The notes beneath the pieces were generated by a model. It searched no databases, was not told the DNA's origin, and saw only the letters and a list, made by a program, of their open reading frames with translations. Shown here one piece after another: positions 35,405 through 47,100 of a DNA stretch of 64,000 bases (its first letter is position 1; each line of letters opens with the position of its first letter). The DNA comes from Salvelinus alpinus. Taxonomy: Eukaryota; Chordata; Actinopteri; Salmoniformes; Salmonidae. A program made the translations under genes and the position numbers. Location of the stretch: assembly GCF_045679555.1 (NCBI RefSeq), contig NC_092094.1, positions 10,286,319 to 10,350,318 on the forward strand, in the 5' to 3' direction.

Positions 35405-36689
35405 CTGGCAATACTAAAGTGCCTATAAGAACATCCAATAGTCAAGCTATATGAAATACAAATCGTATAGAGAGAAATAGTCCTATAATTCCTATAATAA
35501 CTACAACCTAAAACTTCTTACCTGGGAATATTGAAGACTCATGTTAAAAGGAACCACCAGCTTTCATATATTCTCATGTTCTGAGCAAGGAACTTAAACT
35601 TTAGCTTTCTTACATGGCACATATTGCACTTTTACTTTCTTCTCCAACACTTTGTTTTTGCATTATTTAAACCGAATTGAACATGTTTCATTATTTATTT
35701 GAGGCTAACTTGATTTTATTGATGTATTATATTATATTAAGTTAAAATAAGTGTTCATTCAGTATTGTTGTAATTGTCATTATTACAAATTAATAAATAA
35801 AAATTGGCTGATTAATCGGTAATCGGCCTTTTTGGTCCTCCAGTAACCGGTATCGGTATCAGCTTTGAAAAATCATAATCGGTCGACCTTTAGTTGAGAC
35901 TAGTGTTTTGCGGGTACTATTTAATGAAGCTGCCAGTTGAGGACTTGTGAGATGTATGTTTCTCAAACTAGACACTAACGTACTTGTTCTCTTGCTCAGT
36001 TGTGCACCGGGGCCTCCCACTCCTCTTTCTATTCTGGTTAGACAGTTTGCGCTGTTCTGTGAAGGGAGTAGTACACAGCGTTGTACGAGATCTTCCGTTT
36101 CTTGGAAATTTCTCGCATGGAATAGCCTTCATTTCTCAGAACAAGAATAGACTGACAAGTTTCAGAAGACAGTTCTTTGTTTCTGGAAATTTTGAGCCTG
36201 TAATTGAACCCACAAATGATGATGCTCCAGATACTCAACTAGTCTAAGGCCAGTTTATTTGCTTCTTTATTTAGAACAACAATTTTCAGCTATGCTAACA
36301 TAATTGCAAAAGGGTTTTCTAATGATCAATTACCCTTTTAAAATGATAAACTTCGATTAGCTAACACAACGTGCCATTGGAACACGGGAGTGATGGTTGC
36401 TGATAATGGGCCTCTGTATGCATATGTAGATATTCCATAAAAAAATCTGCCGTTTGGACCTACAATAGTCATTTACAACATTAACAATGTCTACACTGTA
36501 TTTCGGATCAATTTGATGTTATTTTAATTGACAAAAAAAAAAGCTTTTCTTTCAAAAACAAGGACGTTTCTAAGTGACCCAAAACTTTTGAACGGTAGTG
36601 TATATATATAAAATAAATACTACCCCTGATTGGTCTCCAGACTGCAAACAGACACATCCTTGGTAACAATCACTATGGCATGCCCTGCC

Positions 36690-36845
36690 ACCTGAGTCTA
36701 TGAAATGAGGCCGTTCTGTCCTTGAGCTGTTCTTGTCTATTGATGTTCTGTATTATGTCATGTTTCATGTTTTGTGTGGACCCCAGGAAGAGTAGCTACT
36801 GCTTTTGCAACAGCTAATGGGGATCCTAATAAAATACCAACAATA
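36690..36845 (+). mobile_element. Retroelement 3' tail
   Basis: TTGTGTGGACCCCAGGAAGA, GTAGCTACTGCTTTTGCAAC, AGCTAATGGGGATCCTAATA, AAATACCAA is a LINE-type tail widespread in salmonids. No coding part is present. Confidence 0.6.
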
Positions 36846-37204
36846 CCAAATATAATAGCCAATTGTATCCCTTATAAAACACAGCTATACAGCTGGAGCT
36901 GCTATACATTTACATAGGGTATTGGGATACTGAAACAAGGCTGTAGGAACACATTCGCTAGAACGTTTTTACCAAAATCTTAAATCTGAAGACATAACAT
37001 TGCCCAGATTATGTTGCTATGGACACTGATGTAATTGTACGAGTCAGTACAACATTTAGCTATTGCATACATCTTACAACATGCATCTCAAATGTGTGAA
37101 TTCCTGTACCTCTGAGTGAGCAATCAGGTCAACAGGGGGGGGGGGGGATTTACAATCTCTAGTATACTAGTATACAAAGAGAAGGTACTGTACTACTCGC
37201 TCAT

Positions 37205-37278
<74 letters not shown>

Positions 37279-39150
37279 AGAATATGGGTGTGCACTAACA
37301 CAGTTACGTCAAACTCACACCAGTCAGAATCATGATGTACAAACAGAACAAGCCACAGAAAACCACCATGTTATTCTGACCACAGCATCCTCTCTGGATA
37401 ATGGAGTAGGGAGCAGACAGACGCCAAGTCTGGTTTTGGAGACGCAGACCACAGTTTGGTTTAGTGTTTTGTTTTCCCAGTCTGCTATTAGGTGGGTTAG
37501 CCCATAAGCAGCTGTGGGAGTGTTTGAGGCAGAAGACAAAAAAAACTAAAACACACACGCACACTTTCTCTATTAAGACAAACAGAACTATTACTGTGGT
37601 CAATACAGTTCCCCCTTGAAATATTCTGGCATTGGATCCCTAACAATGAACTACCACATGCTCTTCTTGTCAGAGATGCACTGACTGGTCCTGCAGAGTG
37701 ACGACTTCACACCTCAGCAACTGAACTCGTTGCCAAGAGATGCTAAAAGTGAAAGGACTGAAAATGTGTTCTAAAATGTGTCGTGTGTTAGCCACTTCCT
37801 CTTCCTCCTGCTCTCACTACCCCTACTAGGCTACGGTACAACTCACTTGGACCACCCACCTTCTCTGTCTAATTCCTGTCATCTCACACACACACTTGTA
37901 AACACAAATGGCACCAGTGTGATGGCCCCCAACACAACACCCAGTTATAATATATTCTGCAATGGTTAATGGGTTTGGATGTGATTCTTTTCCCCCCGTA
38001 TCTGCTTCATGTACTATACTGGGACATTGACTACCAGTCCCACTCAAACACACAAGCCTAAAAAACACATAAATATGCACTGTCAGACACTCTCCCATAA
38101 GCATAATGGCGAGACAGAGACATGCCCTGATGTCTGGCGCACAGGAGAACTGCCAAGACTCTCACTCTGTAGGAGGCATGGCAAAGCATCAGTCAATGGA
38201 TGCAAAATATAACCGGTGAGTTCACAGCTTTTTAAAGGCAGCAGATGAGGTGAGCTAGAGTTGACTGAGGAACGAGTCAAACTGACTCAGTCTTTTAGTT
38301 GTTGTAACCAGGCCAATGCAGTACAGCTCGGCTCACTAGGTTTGAAAAAGGTCTAAGAAAGAGGGCCCTCTCCTGGTGACAGAGCATGGTGCAGCCAAGT
38401 ACCACAGCACATTTGTTTTAAATCGGTAAAAACGGGGTGGACATTGAATACATCTATATACCAGCCCTTAAAGGCCACTGATGGCCAGATATGATCTTAG
38501 CAAGCTGCTATACATTTACCACACGTCAGGTTCACCTGAAGGAACAATTATCATACAGCCTATAGAAGCCAATACTTTGGGATCTCCTAGAATCATGGCA
38601 GTCTCCTGCAGATCTCGAGTAGAAAACAGTGTTTGAGGATTATATATTTATCAGGTCATCCACTGAGGAGTTACGTGCATTAAATAGCAGAGGGATTCAC
38701 AAGTTATTTACGCTTTAATTACGGTTTCACTTTCTTGTATTGATAGATAAAAAGACATTCACCTCCTGGTTATTCCGAATACTTCAGCACTGGATTTGTA
38801 TCTGCGCAACATGATGCGGAATGCGGACGTTGGGCAATGCCCCAAGTGTCAGACACATGTGGCGGCTGACGAAAACATCCTCCCTTTGGCAACAAAAACA
38901 TTGCGCAGCATCAATTCCTCAAGTCACACTAGTCTACAAAAACATTGGGCAGCATCAATTCCTCTAGTCACACTTGTCTATAAAAACATTTCTATAGACT
39001 ATTTAATAAAACAAACAAATTAACGTCGTTGGCCACCGTTATTGTAGCTACAATTAAATATATTAGCCTAGCATACTTAGAATCGGCATAATAAAACACA
39101 ACACTTCAGCATCAAATAAACCAACTGGGATACAGTAAATAATTGGACTT
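36846..39150. other. Spacer with (AC)n at 37204-37276, no confident gene
   Basis: A G-run lies at 37136-37147 and an AC microsatellite at 37204-37276. A minus-strand stretch just left of 37560 is open and ends MVVFCGLFCLYIMILTG before GTGAGT, so it could be an exon of the gene that may start at 39241. It has no homology I recognise. Confidence 0.35.
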
Positions 39151-39152
39151 AC

Positions 39153-39241
39153 ATCATTGAAATAAAGATAAAATAAAATGTCAAACTTGCATGTACAAGC
39201 AAATGGCGAAGCTTCCGTGCAGGTGTCCGTCTCCCCGCCAT
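39153..39241 (-). CDS. Candidate first coding exon of an unidentified gene
   Basis: ATG at 39241 opens MAGRRTPARKLRHLLVHASL, followed by TFYFIFISM and a consensus donor GTAAGTCC at 39152. Arg/Lys-rich residues then a hydrophobic run resemble a signal anchor of a type II membrane protein. The upstream sequence (39242-39340) is locally GC- and CpG-rich, as a promoter would be. No following exon can be assigned and I do not recognise the protein. Confidence 0.3.
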
Positions 39242-39697
39242 GCAGACGAAGCGCGAGTCGCGGATGGTGTGGTCGTTCCGAGTGGAATGGATGGAGGTGG
39301 GACGTTCCGTGCGCTCGCTTTGACCGATGTTTTTGTGGTCCGTTGCGCACTTTGCTTTTCCCTATCTATTCTGTCATCGTACCCATGCCATAATGTGCGT
39401 CTTCTCTCTTTGGAAATGTAAGGGAACTCCGAAGTGGTAGATTAGAAATCCGACATGCAACAGATAGGTAGACCTACAGTTGAGTATGTACCCGGGTCGC
39501 CCGATCTCCGCATGCTGCAGTATGCGGAAAAAGGTGCGCAATCTAATGGCCAAAACACGAGCGCAGTAGACTATACGCAGTGACAGGTATCGGAAGACGA
39601 TACATTTCCACACAAGTAGGCTACACTGGATGTGATTAAGTTAAAACAACAACCCTTTAAAGAGTGACATTTTGGGTCAATTGTTTACTTGTTATCC

Positions 39698-39935
39698 TCT
39701 CCCGAGTGGCGCAGCGGTCTAAGGCACTGCATCTTCAGTGCAAGAGGCGTCAATACAGTCCCTGGTTCGAATCCAGGCTATATCACATCCGGCCGTGATT
39801 GGGAGTACCATAGGGTAGCGCACAATTGGCCCAGCGTCGTCTGCGTTTGGTCAAGGAAGGCCATCATTGTAAATAAGAATTTGTTCTTAACTGACTCGCC
39901 TAGTTAAATAAAGGTTGAATTAAAAATAAATAGAA
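39698..39935 (+). mobile_element. tRNA-derived SINE (salmonid SmaI/SlmI-like)
   Basis: tRNA-like head: CGAGTGGCGCAGCGGTCTAA (A box) and CCTGGTTCGAATCCAGG (B box). The unrelated body reads GGCCGTGATTGGGAGTACCA, then CAATTGGCCCAGCGTCGTC, and the shared tail AGAATTTGTTCTTAACTGAC, TTAAATAAAGG. The exact family name is uncertain. Confidence 0.88.
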
Positions 39936-40069
39936 ATTGTGTAATTCTAACCATGTCCACAGGAGGGCAGTGCCACTCAAACAAAGCAACATTTTTATTT
40001 CCAATAAACATTCTTATAGCTGAACCAATATAAATTCCAATCTGAAGGCTGATGGGTGTTTCACAACAA

Positions 40070-40075
40070 TTTATT
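40070..40075 (-). terminator. Possible chchd3 polyadenylation signal
   Basis: AATAAA on the minus strand (TTTATT at 40070-40075), about 1.08 kb past the chchd3 stop. If used, the 3' UTR would include the 36-bp minisatellite and the 21-bp inverted repeat. I saw no closer AATAAA. Confidence 0.35.
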
Positions 40076-40140
40076 GAGATCAGAACAACTCCCGTTTACA
40101 CCCTCCGTGAACAAAGTGACAAATTTGTCTTGGTCTGTGG

Positions 40141-40221
40141 CGACCAAGTGTGAGGTCTGGCCCAAATTACACACTATGCACTACTTTTGCACTAGTTTTA
40201 GCCAGACCTCACACTTGGTCG
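40141..40221. repeat. Perfect 21-bp inverted repeat (39-bp loop)
   Basis: CGACCAAGTGTGAGGTCTGG plus C at 40141-40161 is exactly reversed at 40201-40221. The loop and right flank hold the common fish phrase CACTACTTTTGCACTAG and AGGGAATAGGATGTCATTTG. Confidence 0.92.
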
Positions 40222-40539
40222 TAGTGCACTTCATAGGGAATAGGATGTCATTTGGGACACACATTCAGTTCCCACCCCCATATGTGTTTGTATTTTATAA
40301 CAATAAAGATGAAAATTACATTATTTGTTTTGCATAGGCAACATTTGTGTTTTGATAGAACATTAAGGCATAGGTGCATATTAACTCAACAAACAAACAA
40401 TGCACAATATCTTTCACAACTTGGCTATTCCATTATGTTTCATACTGCTGTCAACGGCAAAACCGTAATCCCAATATTTCCATTGGTGGAGATGTATAAA
40501 GCATTTTATATACAGTCAGGGATGAGATGTCTCGCATTT

Positions 40540-40850
40540 CCTGTCATAGTGTAGTCATGGTAACAATGTCCATTGCCTGTCATAGTGTATTCATGGTAAC
40601 AATGTCCATTTCCTGTCATAGTGTAGTCATGGTAACAATGTCCATTTCCTGTCATAGGGTAGTCATGGTAACAATGTCCATTGCCTGTCATAGTGTATTC
40701 ATGGTAACAATGTACATTTCCTGTCATAGTGTAGTCATGGTAACAATGTCCATTTCCTGTCATAGTGTAGTCATGGTAACAATGTCCATTTTCTGTCAGT
40801 GTAGTCATGGTAACAATGTCCATTTTCTGTCAGTGTGGTGCTAATAGCAC
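40540..40850. repeat. 36-bp minisatellite, about 8.5 copies
   Basis: The unit is CCTGTCATAGTGTAGTCATG plus GTAACAATGTCCATTT. Copies alternate between GTGTAGTC and GTGTATTC variants; the last two have lost CATA. It lies about 0.3 kb past the chchd3 stop codon, probably in its 3' UTR. Confidence 0.93.
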
Positions 40851-41149
40851 TGTCCATTTGTGTACCCAAGAACCATATTGTGCAAGCTCTCTCACATCAG
40901 TACCAGTCTCTAGCCTGTACTGGGTCAGGACATGGTCTCCTCATTCTACCTCTGACCCTCTCGGTGGGGGGGGGGGGGGGGTGTTAATACAGATACCATG
41001 GATGGGAGGAAGGGATGGTAGAGCAGGAGTGTCTTCAGCTGTGGTGGTTCAACAGTTCAACTGGTTTTGGTGTGTCTCGATGGCTGATGGCGTCCGGCTC
41101 CTGTCCCTCTGGTTAAACAGTAACGCCATTGGTGAAAAATGAGGCTCTT

Positions 41150-44100
41150 CTAACCTCCAATGCTCTTAGTCTGAAAAACAAAGAAGAAGAACGGGCTTGA
41201 CTAAAATGTCAGTTCACAATAGCGTTGTGTATGTTTCACTTTCAGTCTGTGTGTCAGAGAGAGAAATAAAGATGTGTGTGAGACCTTGTGGTTGTCCACA
41301 CACTGCATGTACAAGTTGGCGATGCCAGAGCAGGTGAGGGTCTGTCCAGTGTTCTCCCTGTAGCACTTCAGGATCTGACTCTGCAGGTCACCACACACTG
41401 GCTTGATGTCAACACGCCTGGGAATAGAGAGAGAGATGAGACACATCCTACTATACCATAGTCTGCCCAGTCAAGACAGTTTGTTTTTGTCAAACAGAAT
41501 GTGTTCTCAATAACCTACCTGGTTAAATAGTAAAGGAAGTTAAAACCTTTAGCCTACGGCCCAGTGTAATGACGAGCAATGGGGGGGACAAAAACAGATA
41601 GTTACATATCGCGATATGATTTTTGGATGATATTATAAATTGATACTTGACTCCAAGTATTTATTTAAAAAAATGTGTTTTTGTTAGGTAGCCTTAGAGA
41701 GCTAGTCAGCTGTATCTCCGACAAAACGCTGGTATTTTTCATCCTATAGCTTGTTCTCCATCTTTTTAAATAGTAATCCAACATGTTTTCAGCACTTTTA
41801 CTTCCACGACTGATCAGAACTAATTTTGTCATGCTGTCTCTTGTCCCTCTGTAGCAGACATATGTTGAGCAATATGTAGGGCTGAAGGTCATGGAATTTT
41901 GGATGACAGTAATTGACCAGCCAAATTACCATGGTAATAACGGTTTGAATATTTTATTTATATATATAAAAAAATATAAAAAAATGGATGCACATTTTCT
42001 CCTCTCCTGAATGCATGTGATGCCATAGAAATAGAATGAATAGAACGGGTGTCCGAATTCAAGTCAATGATGGCATAATGGGTGGACTGGCGGCCATTGC
42101 GAGTGTATCCATAGGAACAAAGGAGGACGTAAAAGCAGGAAGTGCACCCATCAATATGTGCTGTGATTTGTTGATTCAAATCAACTGACATAAAAAATAT
42201 AAACACATTCCATTGCATGAGCCACATCAGTTAACATCATTTGAATGAACATTCTCCATTACCATGGAAATTATTGCATCACAATACCAGGCAGTCATTG
42301 TACCCATGAGTTTACCTATCAAATTGCCAGGGTTAGAGGTTCCAAGCCCATTCTATTTATTGTTTGCTACCACACCTTGCTTGTTTCAGCAAGGGGTAAC
42401 ACAGTTTCATCACGTTGTTAAGAGTCCATGTTACCTTAGAAACGGACTCAACCACACGAATACCTAGCCATCCCGTCTTCAGTCACCTGTTCGTTCGGTT
42501 ATAGCGGTCATTTTATTTCTTCATCCACAACTGTCAGTTACATGGTTATTGTGCCAGCCCTAGCAATGTTTGGAACATCAAATTGCAATAAAATCAAAGT
42601 ATCGAACCGGCACCTAAGTATAGTGAAACAATCATATTGGGAGGTCCCTGGCAAATCCCAGCCCCAATAACGATGATACTCACTTGAAGGTGTTGTGAGC
42701 GTCCTCTCTGCCCTTCTTGAAGTTCTCTGTGGTGACTTTGAAGAACTGAGCACTCTGTTAACGAGGTGAACAACACAACAGCTGTTGAACTGTTGACAAG
42801 CTGTAGGACACTGGTATGACTGTGCCTACTGAGCTGTCATGCATTGTAGGGAAAGTAAGGTGGTGTGTCAGCATTTACAGTTGAAGTTGGAAGTTTAGAC
42901 ACACCTTAGTCAAATACATTTAAACTCAGTTTCACAATTCCTGACATTTAATCCTAGCAAAAATGATTTATTTCAACTTTTATTTCTTTCATCACATTCT
43001 CAGTGGGTCAGAAGTTAACATACATTCAATTATTATTTGGTAGCATTGCCTTTAAATTGTGGGTAGCCTTTAAATTGTGGGAAGCTTGGGTAGCCTTCCA
43101 CAAGCTTCCCACAATAAGTTGGGTGAATTTTGGCCCACTCCTCCTGACGGAGCTGATGTAACTGAGTCAGGTTTGTAGGCCTCGTTGCTCGCACACACTT
43201 TTTCAGTTTTGCACACAAATTCTCTATAGGATTGAGGTCAGGGCTTTGTGATGGCCACTCCAATAACTTGACTTTGTTTTCCTTAAGCCATTTTGCCACA
43301 ACTTTGGAAGTATGCTTGGGGTCATTGTCCATTTGGAAGACCCAATTGCGACCAGGCTTTAACTTCCTGACTGATGTCTTGAGCGACTTACAAGTCTCCA
43401 ACTTGTAAGTCGCTCTGGATAAGAGCGTCTGCTAAATGACTTAAATGTTGATGTTGCTTCAATATATCCACATAATTTTTCTACCTCAGGATGCCATCTA
43501 TTTTGTGAAGTGTACCACCCCCACAACATGATGCTGCTACCCCCGTGCTTCATGGTTGGGATGGTGTTCTTCGGCTTGCAAGCGTCCCCCTTTTTCCTCC
43601 AAACATAACGATGGTCCTTATGGCCAAACAGTTCTATTTTGGTTTCATCGGACATTTCTCCAAATAGTACGATCTTTGTGCAGCTGCAAACCGTAGTCTG
43701 GCTATTTTATGGCCTTTTTGGAGCAGTGGCTTCTTCCTTGCTGAGTGGCCTTTCAGGTTACGTCGATATATAGGACTTGTTTTACTGTGGATATAGATAC
43801 TTTTGTACCTGTTTCCTCCAGCATCTTCACAAGGTAATTTGCTGCTGTTCTGGGATTGATTTGCACTTTTCGCACCAAAGTACGTTCATCTCTAGGAGAC
43901 AGAACGCGTCTCCTTCCTGAGCGGTATGATGGCTGCGTGGTCCTATGGTGTTTATACTTGCGTACTATTGTTTGTACAGATGAACGTGGTACCTTCAGGC
44001 GTTTGGAAATTGCTCCCAAGGATGACCCAGACTTGTGGAGGTATACAATTTTTTTTCTGAAGTCTTGGCTAATTTCTTTTGATTTTCCCATGATGTCAAG

Positions 44101-47100
44101 CAAAGAGGCACTGAGTTTTAAGGTAGGCCTTGAAATACATCCACAGGTACACCTCCAATTGACTCAAATTATGTCAATTAGCCTATCAGAAGCGTCTAAA
44201 GCCATGACATCATTTTCTGGAATTTTCCAAGCTGTTTAAAGGCACAGTCAACTTAGTGTATGTTTACTTCTGACCCACTGGAATTGTGATACAGTGAATT
44301 ATAAGTGAAATAATCTGTCTGTAAACAATTGTTGGAAAAATTACTTGTGTCATGCACAAAGTAGATGTCCTAACCAACTTGCCAAAACTATAGTTTGTTA
44401 ACATAGAAATTTGTGGAGTGGTTGAAAAACAAGTTTTAATGACTCCAACCTAAGTGTATGTAAACTTCCGACTTCAACTGTAGATGCAATGCTGCAACGC
44501 AGTGTGCACAGTCATTTTGACCTGAAGAAGATCCTTTTTGGATCCAAACATTGTCAATAAAGGTGGCAATTGGGAGCATATTCAGTGTTCTTTTCTAGTA
44601 TTCTTCCATAGTCCAGCACCTACCTTTAAGGATGTGCTTATGACCACAAACCTTTCTACAGTGCCTACAGTAATAACACAATGTGACAGGAATAATAACA
44701 GAGGCGGTGGCCGTGTGTGTGTGTGTGTGAGACGTTTGTATGTCAGAGTCCGTGTGTTCGTGTACCTTTTCTTCCAGCTTGGCGACCTGTTCCCTGAAGA
44801 GTGCATCTTGTTTCTTCACCTGGTTCTCTTTCTCCTCCAGTTTGTGGGCCTGAGAAGGAGAGAGAGAATATATTTGTATAATGGAACATAAAGTAATATA
44901 TTCTTTCCTCCTAAATGACAGCCTGAGTGAGATGACAATGAAAATCAAATATTCAACACGAAATTCATATAGAACTTTTGTTTTTAAGGAAGTGAATAGA
45001 TAATCTTCAAGGCATGCATGAAGTAGGATCACTCCCTTGTCTTACCTTAAGCTCTATCCACTGAAACAAGATAGCAGAACAGGAAGGAAGATGAAGCCGG
45101 ATTGGTGAGAACTAGGATCTTTACAGGTCTAAGGGGAAACGCAGACATCCAAGATGCAGCGTCATGCCATTCTATTTCATAGCAGAAGCAAACAACAAGC
45201 CATCCCTTGGGATCTGCTCTGAACTCAACTTGCCAGCCTGGCAGTCAGGATTGAGGAAGCAGATCTGCTCTGAACTCAACTTGCCAGCCTGGCAGTCAGG
45301 ATTGAGGAAGCAGATCTGCTCTGAACTCAACTTGCCAGCCTGGCAGTCAGGATTGAGGAGGCAGATCTGCTCTGAACTCAACTTGCCAGCCTGGCAGTCA
45401 GGATTGAGGAAGCAGCTCTGTTCTGAACTCAACTTGCCAGCCTGGCAGTCAACTGACCAGTGCGCTGTCCACAAATCTGGGTGAGCTGTATGGGCCAGCT
45501 GCAGCCAAGCTCATTAGTGGTGGCAGGGGGTAAGGAGTGGTACCTTTGCCTGTTTTCCTGGGCAAATCACCTGGCTCACCCTAAGAGGTGATCTCGTGCC
45601 AAAAGAATAGGAGCAATCCAGCATGCCAAACAAGCCACAAGCAGTCATGCACAAAATATTACCAACATCAGTCAGACTTTTTATGGAAACAGCTAAAACA
45701 CTTACCTGCAAGGCCTTCGCAAGCATTTTAGACAGAATGAAACAATAGATAAATAAATCCAAGTACTCTGTAACATTAGTCATGATCAGACAGAAAGTAT
45801 AAACAGACAAACCTCAAACAAATATTTAAAACTACAGAAGAGCAAATACCTCTTAGTGAACACAATTAGTGGCAAATGGCTAGGTAGCTCTGGTTAAGTT
45901 GATAGACCAGTCTGACTGTACTTAGTTAGCATTTCAGGCATTGCTTATATTCAAGCTTGCACATCCACCACTGTATCTAGTGCTGTGTCTTACGTAGAGC
46001 TGGGCCATGAGTCTCTCATCCTCTGCGGTCATGCGTTCCTTCGCGAGGGCCACCATCAGGTTCTCTCCCTGCGCTGCCTTCTCCAGATCCAGGATTTTCT
46101 TAACCTCCTCCTGGATCTGGGCCTGGGCTACAGCCTGCGCCTGGGCTCTGGCCTGGACCTTCACCTCATACAACCTATAGATAGACAGAGAGACACAGAA
46201 GTTCAGACCTGACCATGTCCCTAAAAAGGCTATTCCTAGGACCACTTTGAAAAAGTGTATTTTACTAAGTATTTTACTAAAAAGGCATTTTCAAATGAGA
46301 TATTCCATTGAGCTTGTGTTTAAGTCCAGTACTCAGCTTAACCTGTGCTTAAACAGCCCTTTATTATTTATGTTGGTCTCCTCACTGTTTTTCAAACTCC
46401 TGCCGCTTCACTTTCATCTCCTCTTCCAGGCCCTTCGTTAGCTCAGCTTGGATCTGCCTCCTCAGCACTTCTTCATCTATCACCAAACCAGAAAAGATGG
46501 ACACGTTTCATGTGAAAGTTGTGTGTTAAAATCAACAATGCTCGACGTATCAAATCATCCGAGACGTCTGAAAGGTCTATATTGAATTCTGTAGTGTAGG
46601 AGTCAAACAAAGCACACACTTATGCATCATGACAGGTCTCTGTGTCTTCATTTACGTCACCGTTGCAATCGGGTACACATGGTCAACAACCATATACGCT
46701 TGAATTATTGCAGCCAATAAGAAACACATCATGACTACATGATTGCAAACCAATAACACAAATCAATACAACTTGAATGAGAGAAAGCAGACTCACCTAA
46801 TGGAGGTTGCAGTGGGATCACAGTGGGGGTCACAACAGGAGCCACGACTGGAACAGCCACGTTTTCAATGAGAGGGAATGGTGGAATGCTGACCATGGGT
46901 TCTACCGGGGCAGAGAGAGGAGGGGGAGCTATGGGCTCTTCTACAGGGGGAGGGATATCAGTTGGTTTGCTAGCAGCCGATGCAGTAGACAGGGTGGCCA
47001 GCTCCATGTAGGGACATGGTGCTGGAGGAAGTTCCTCCATAATAGGCTCTGGGATAGGTGCTAGGACTGGGGGAGGTGGAGGATCTGCAACAGGCGGAGG

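Larger units (their letters stand above)
34155..35892. mobile_element. Non-autonomous hAT-like element, GGTCGACC ends, copy 1
   Basis: Inverted ends TAGAGGTCGACCGATTA and TAAAGGTCGACCGATTA. A perfect 8-bp target duplication GTTGAGAC lies at 34147-34154 and 35893-35900. Non-coding. It is longer than copy 2 (1738 against 1263 bp) mainly because it holds an HpaI-type SINE and a solo LTR. Confidence 0.9.
34004..36602 (-). mobile_element. Tc1-like element, fourth family, split by a hAT-like insertion
   Basis: Present as 34004-34154 plus 35901-36602. The right end reads ..CAAAACTTTTGAACGGTAGTG followed by TA. Minus-strand coding near 36238-36038 reads SRNKELSSETCQSILVLRNE, then KISYNAVYYSLHRTAQT, the N-terminal helix-turn-helix of that family. 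Most of the transposase is missing because of the junction at 34003. Confidence 0.8.

Noticed and set aside
37304-37603. 99-codon minus frame with a hydrophobic end before GTGAGT
   Set aside because: No recognisable homology and no matched exon; kept only as a note on the spacer.
39704-39776. tRNA gene
   Set aside because: The tRNA-like head continues into a SINE body and tail, and similar tails occur elsewhere in the window.
40506-40844. 105-codon frames (GHCYHDYTMTGN; VMVTMSISCHS)
   Set aside because: 36-bp minisatellite artefacts.
45164-45484. About 100-codon repetitive frames in a chchd3 intron
   Set aside because: 51-bp minisatellite, same reason as above; chchd3 exons on either side join without it.
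45700-45735. Possible small chchd3 exon (AKALQ before GTAAGT)
   Set aside because: Exons 45994-46174 and 44766-44849 already join in phase and match human CHCHD3 without extra residues, and the acceptor is poor.
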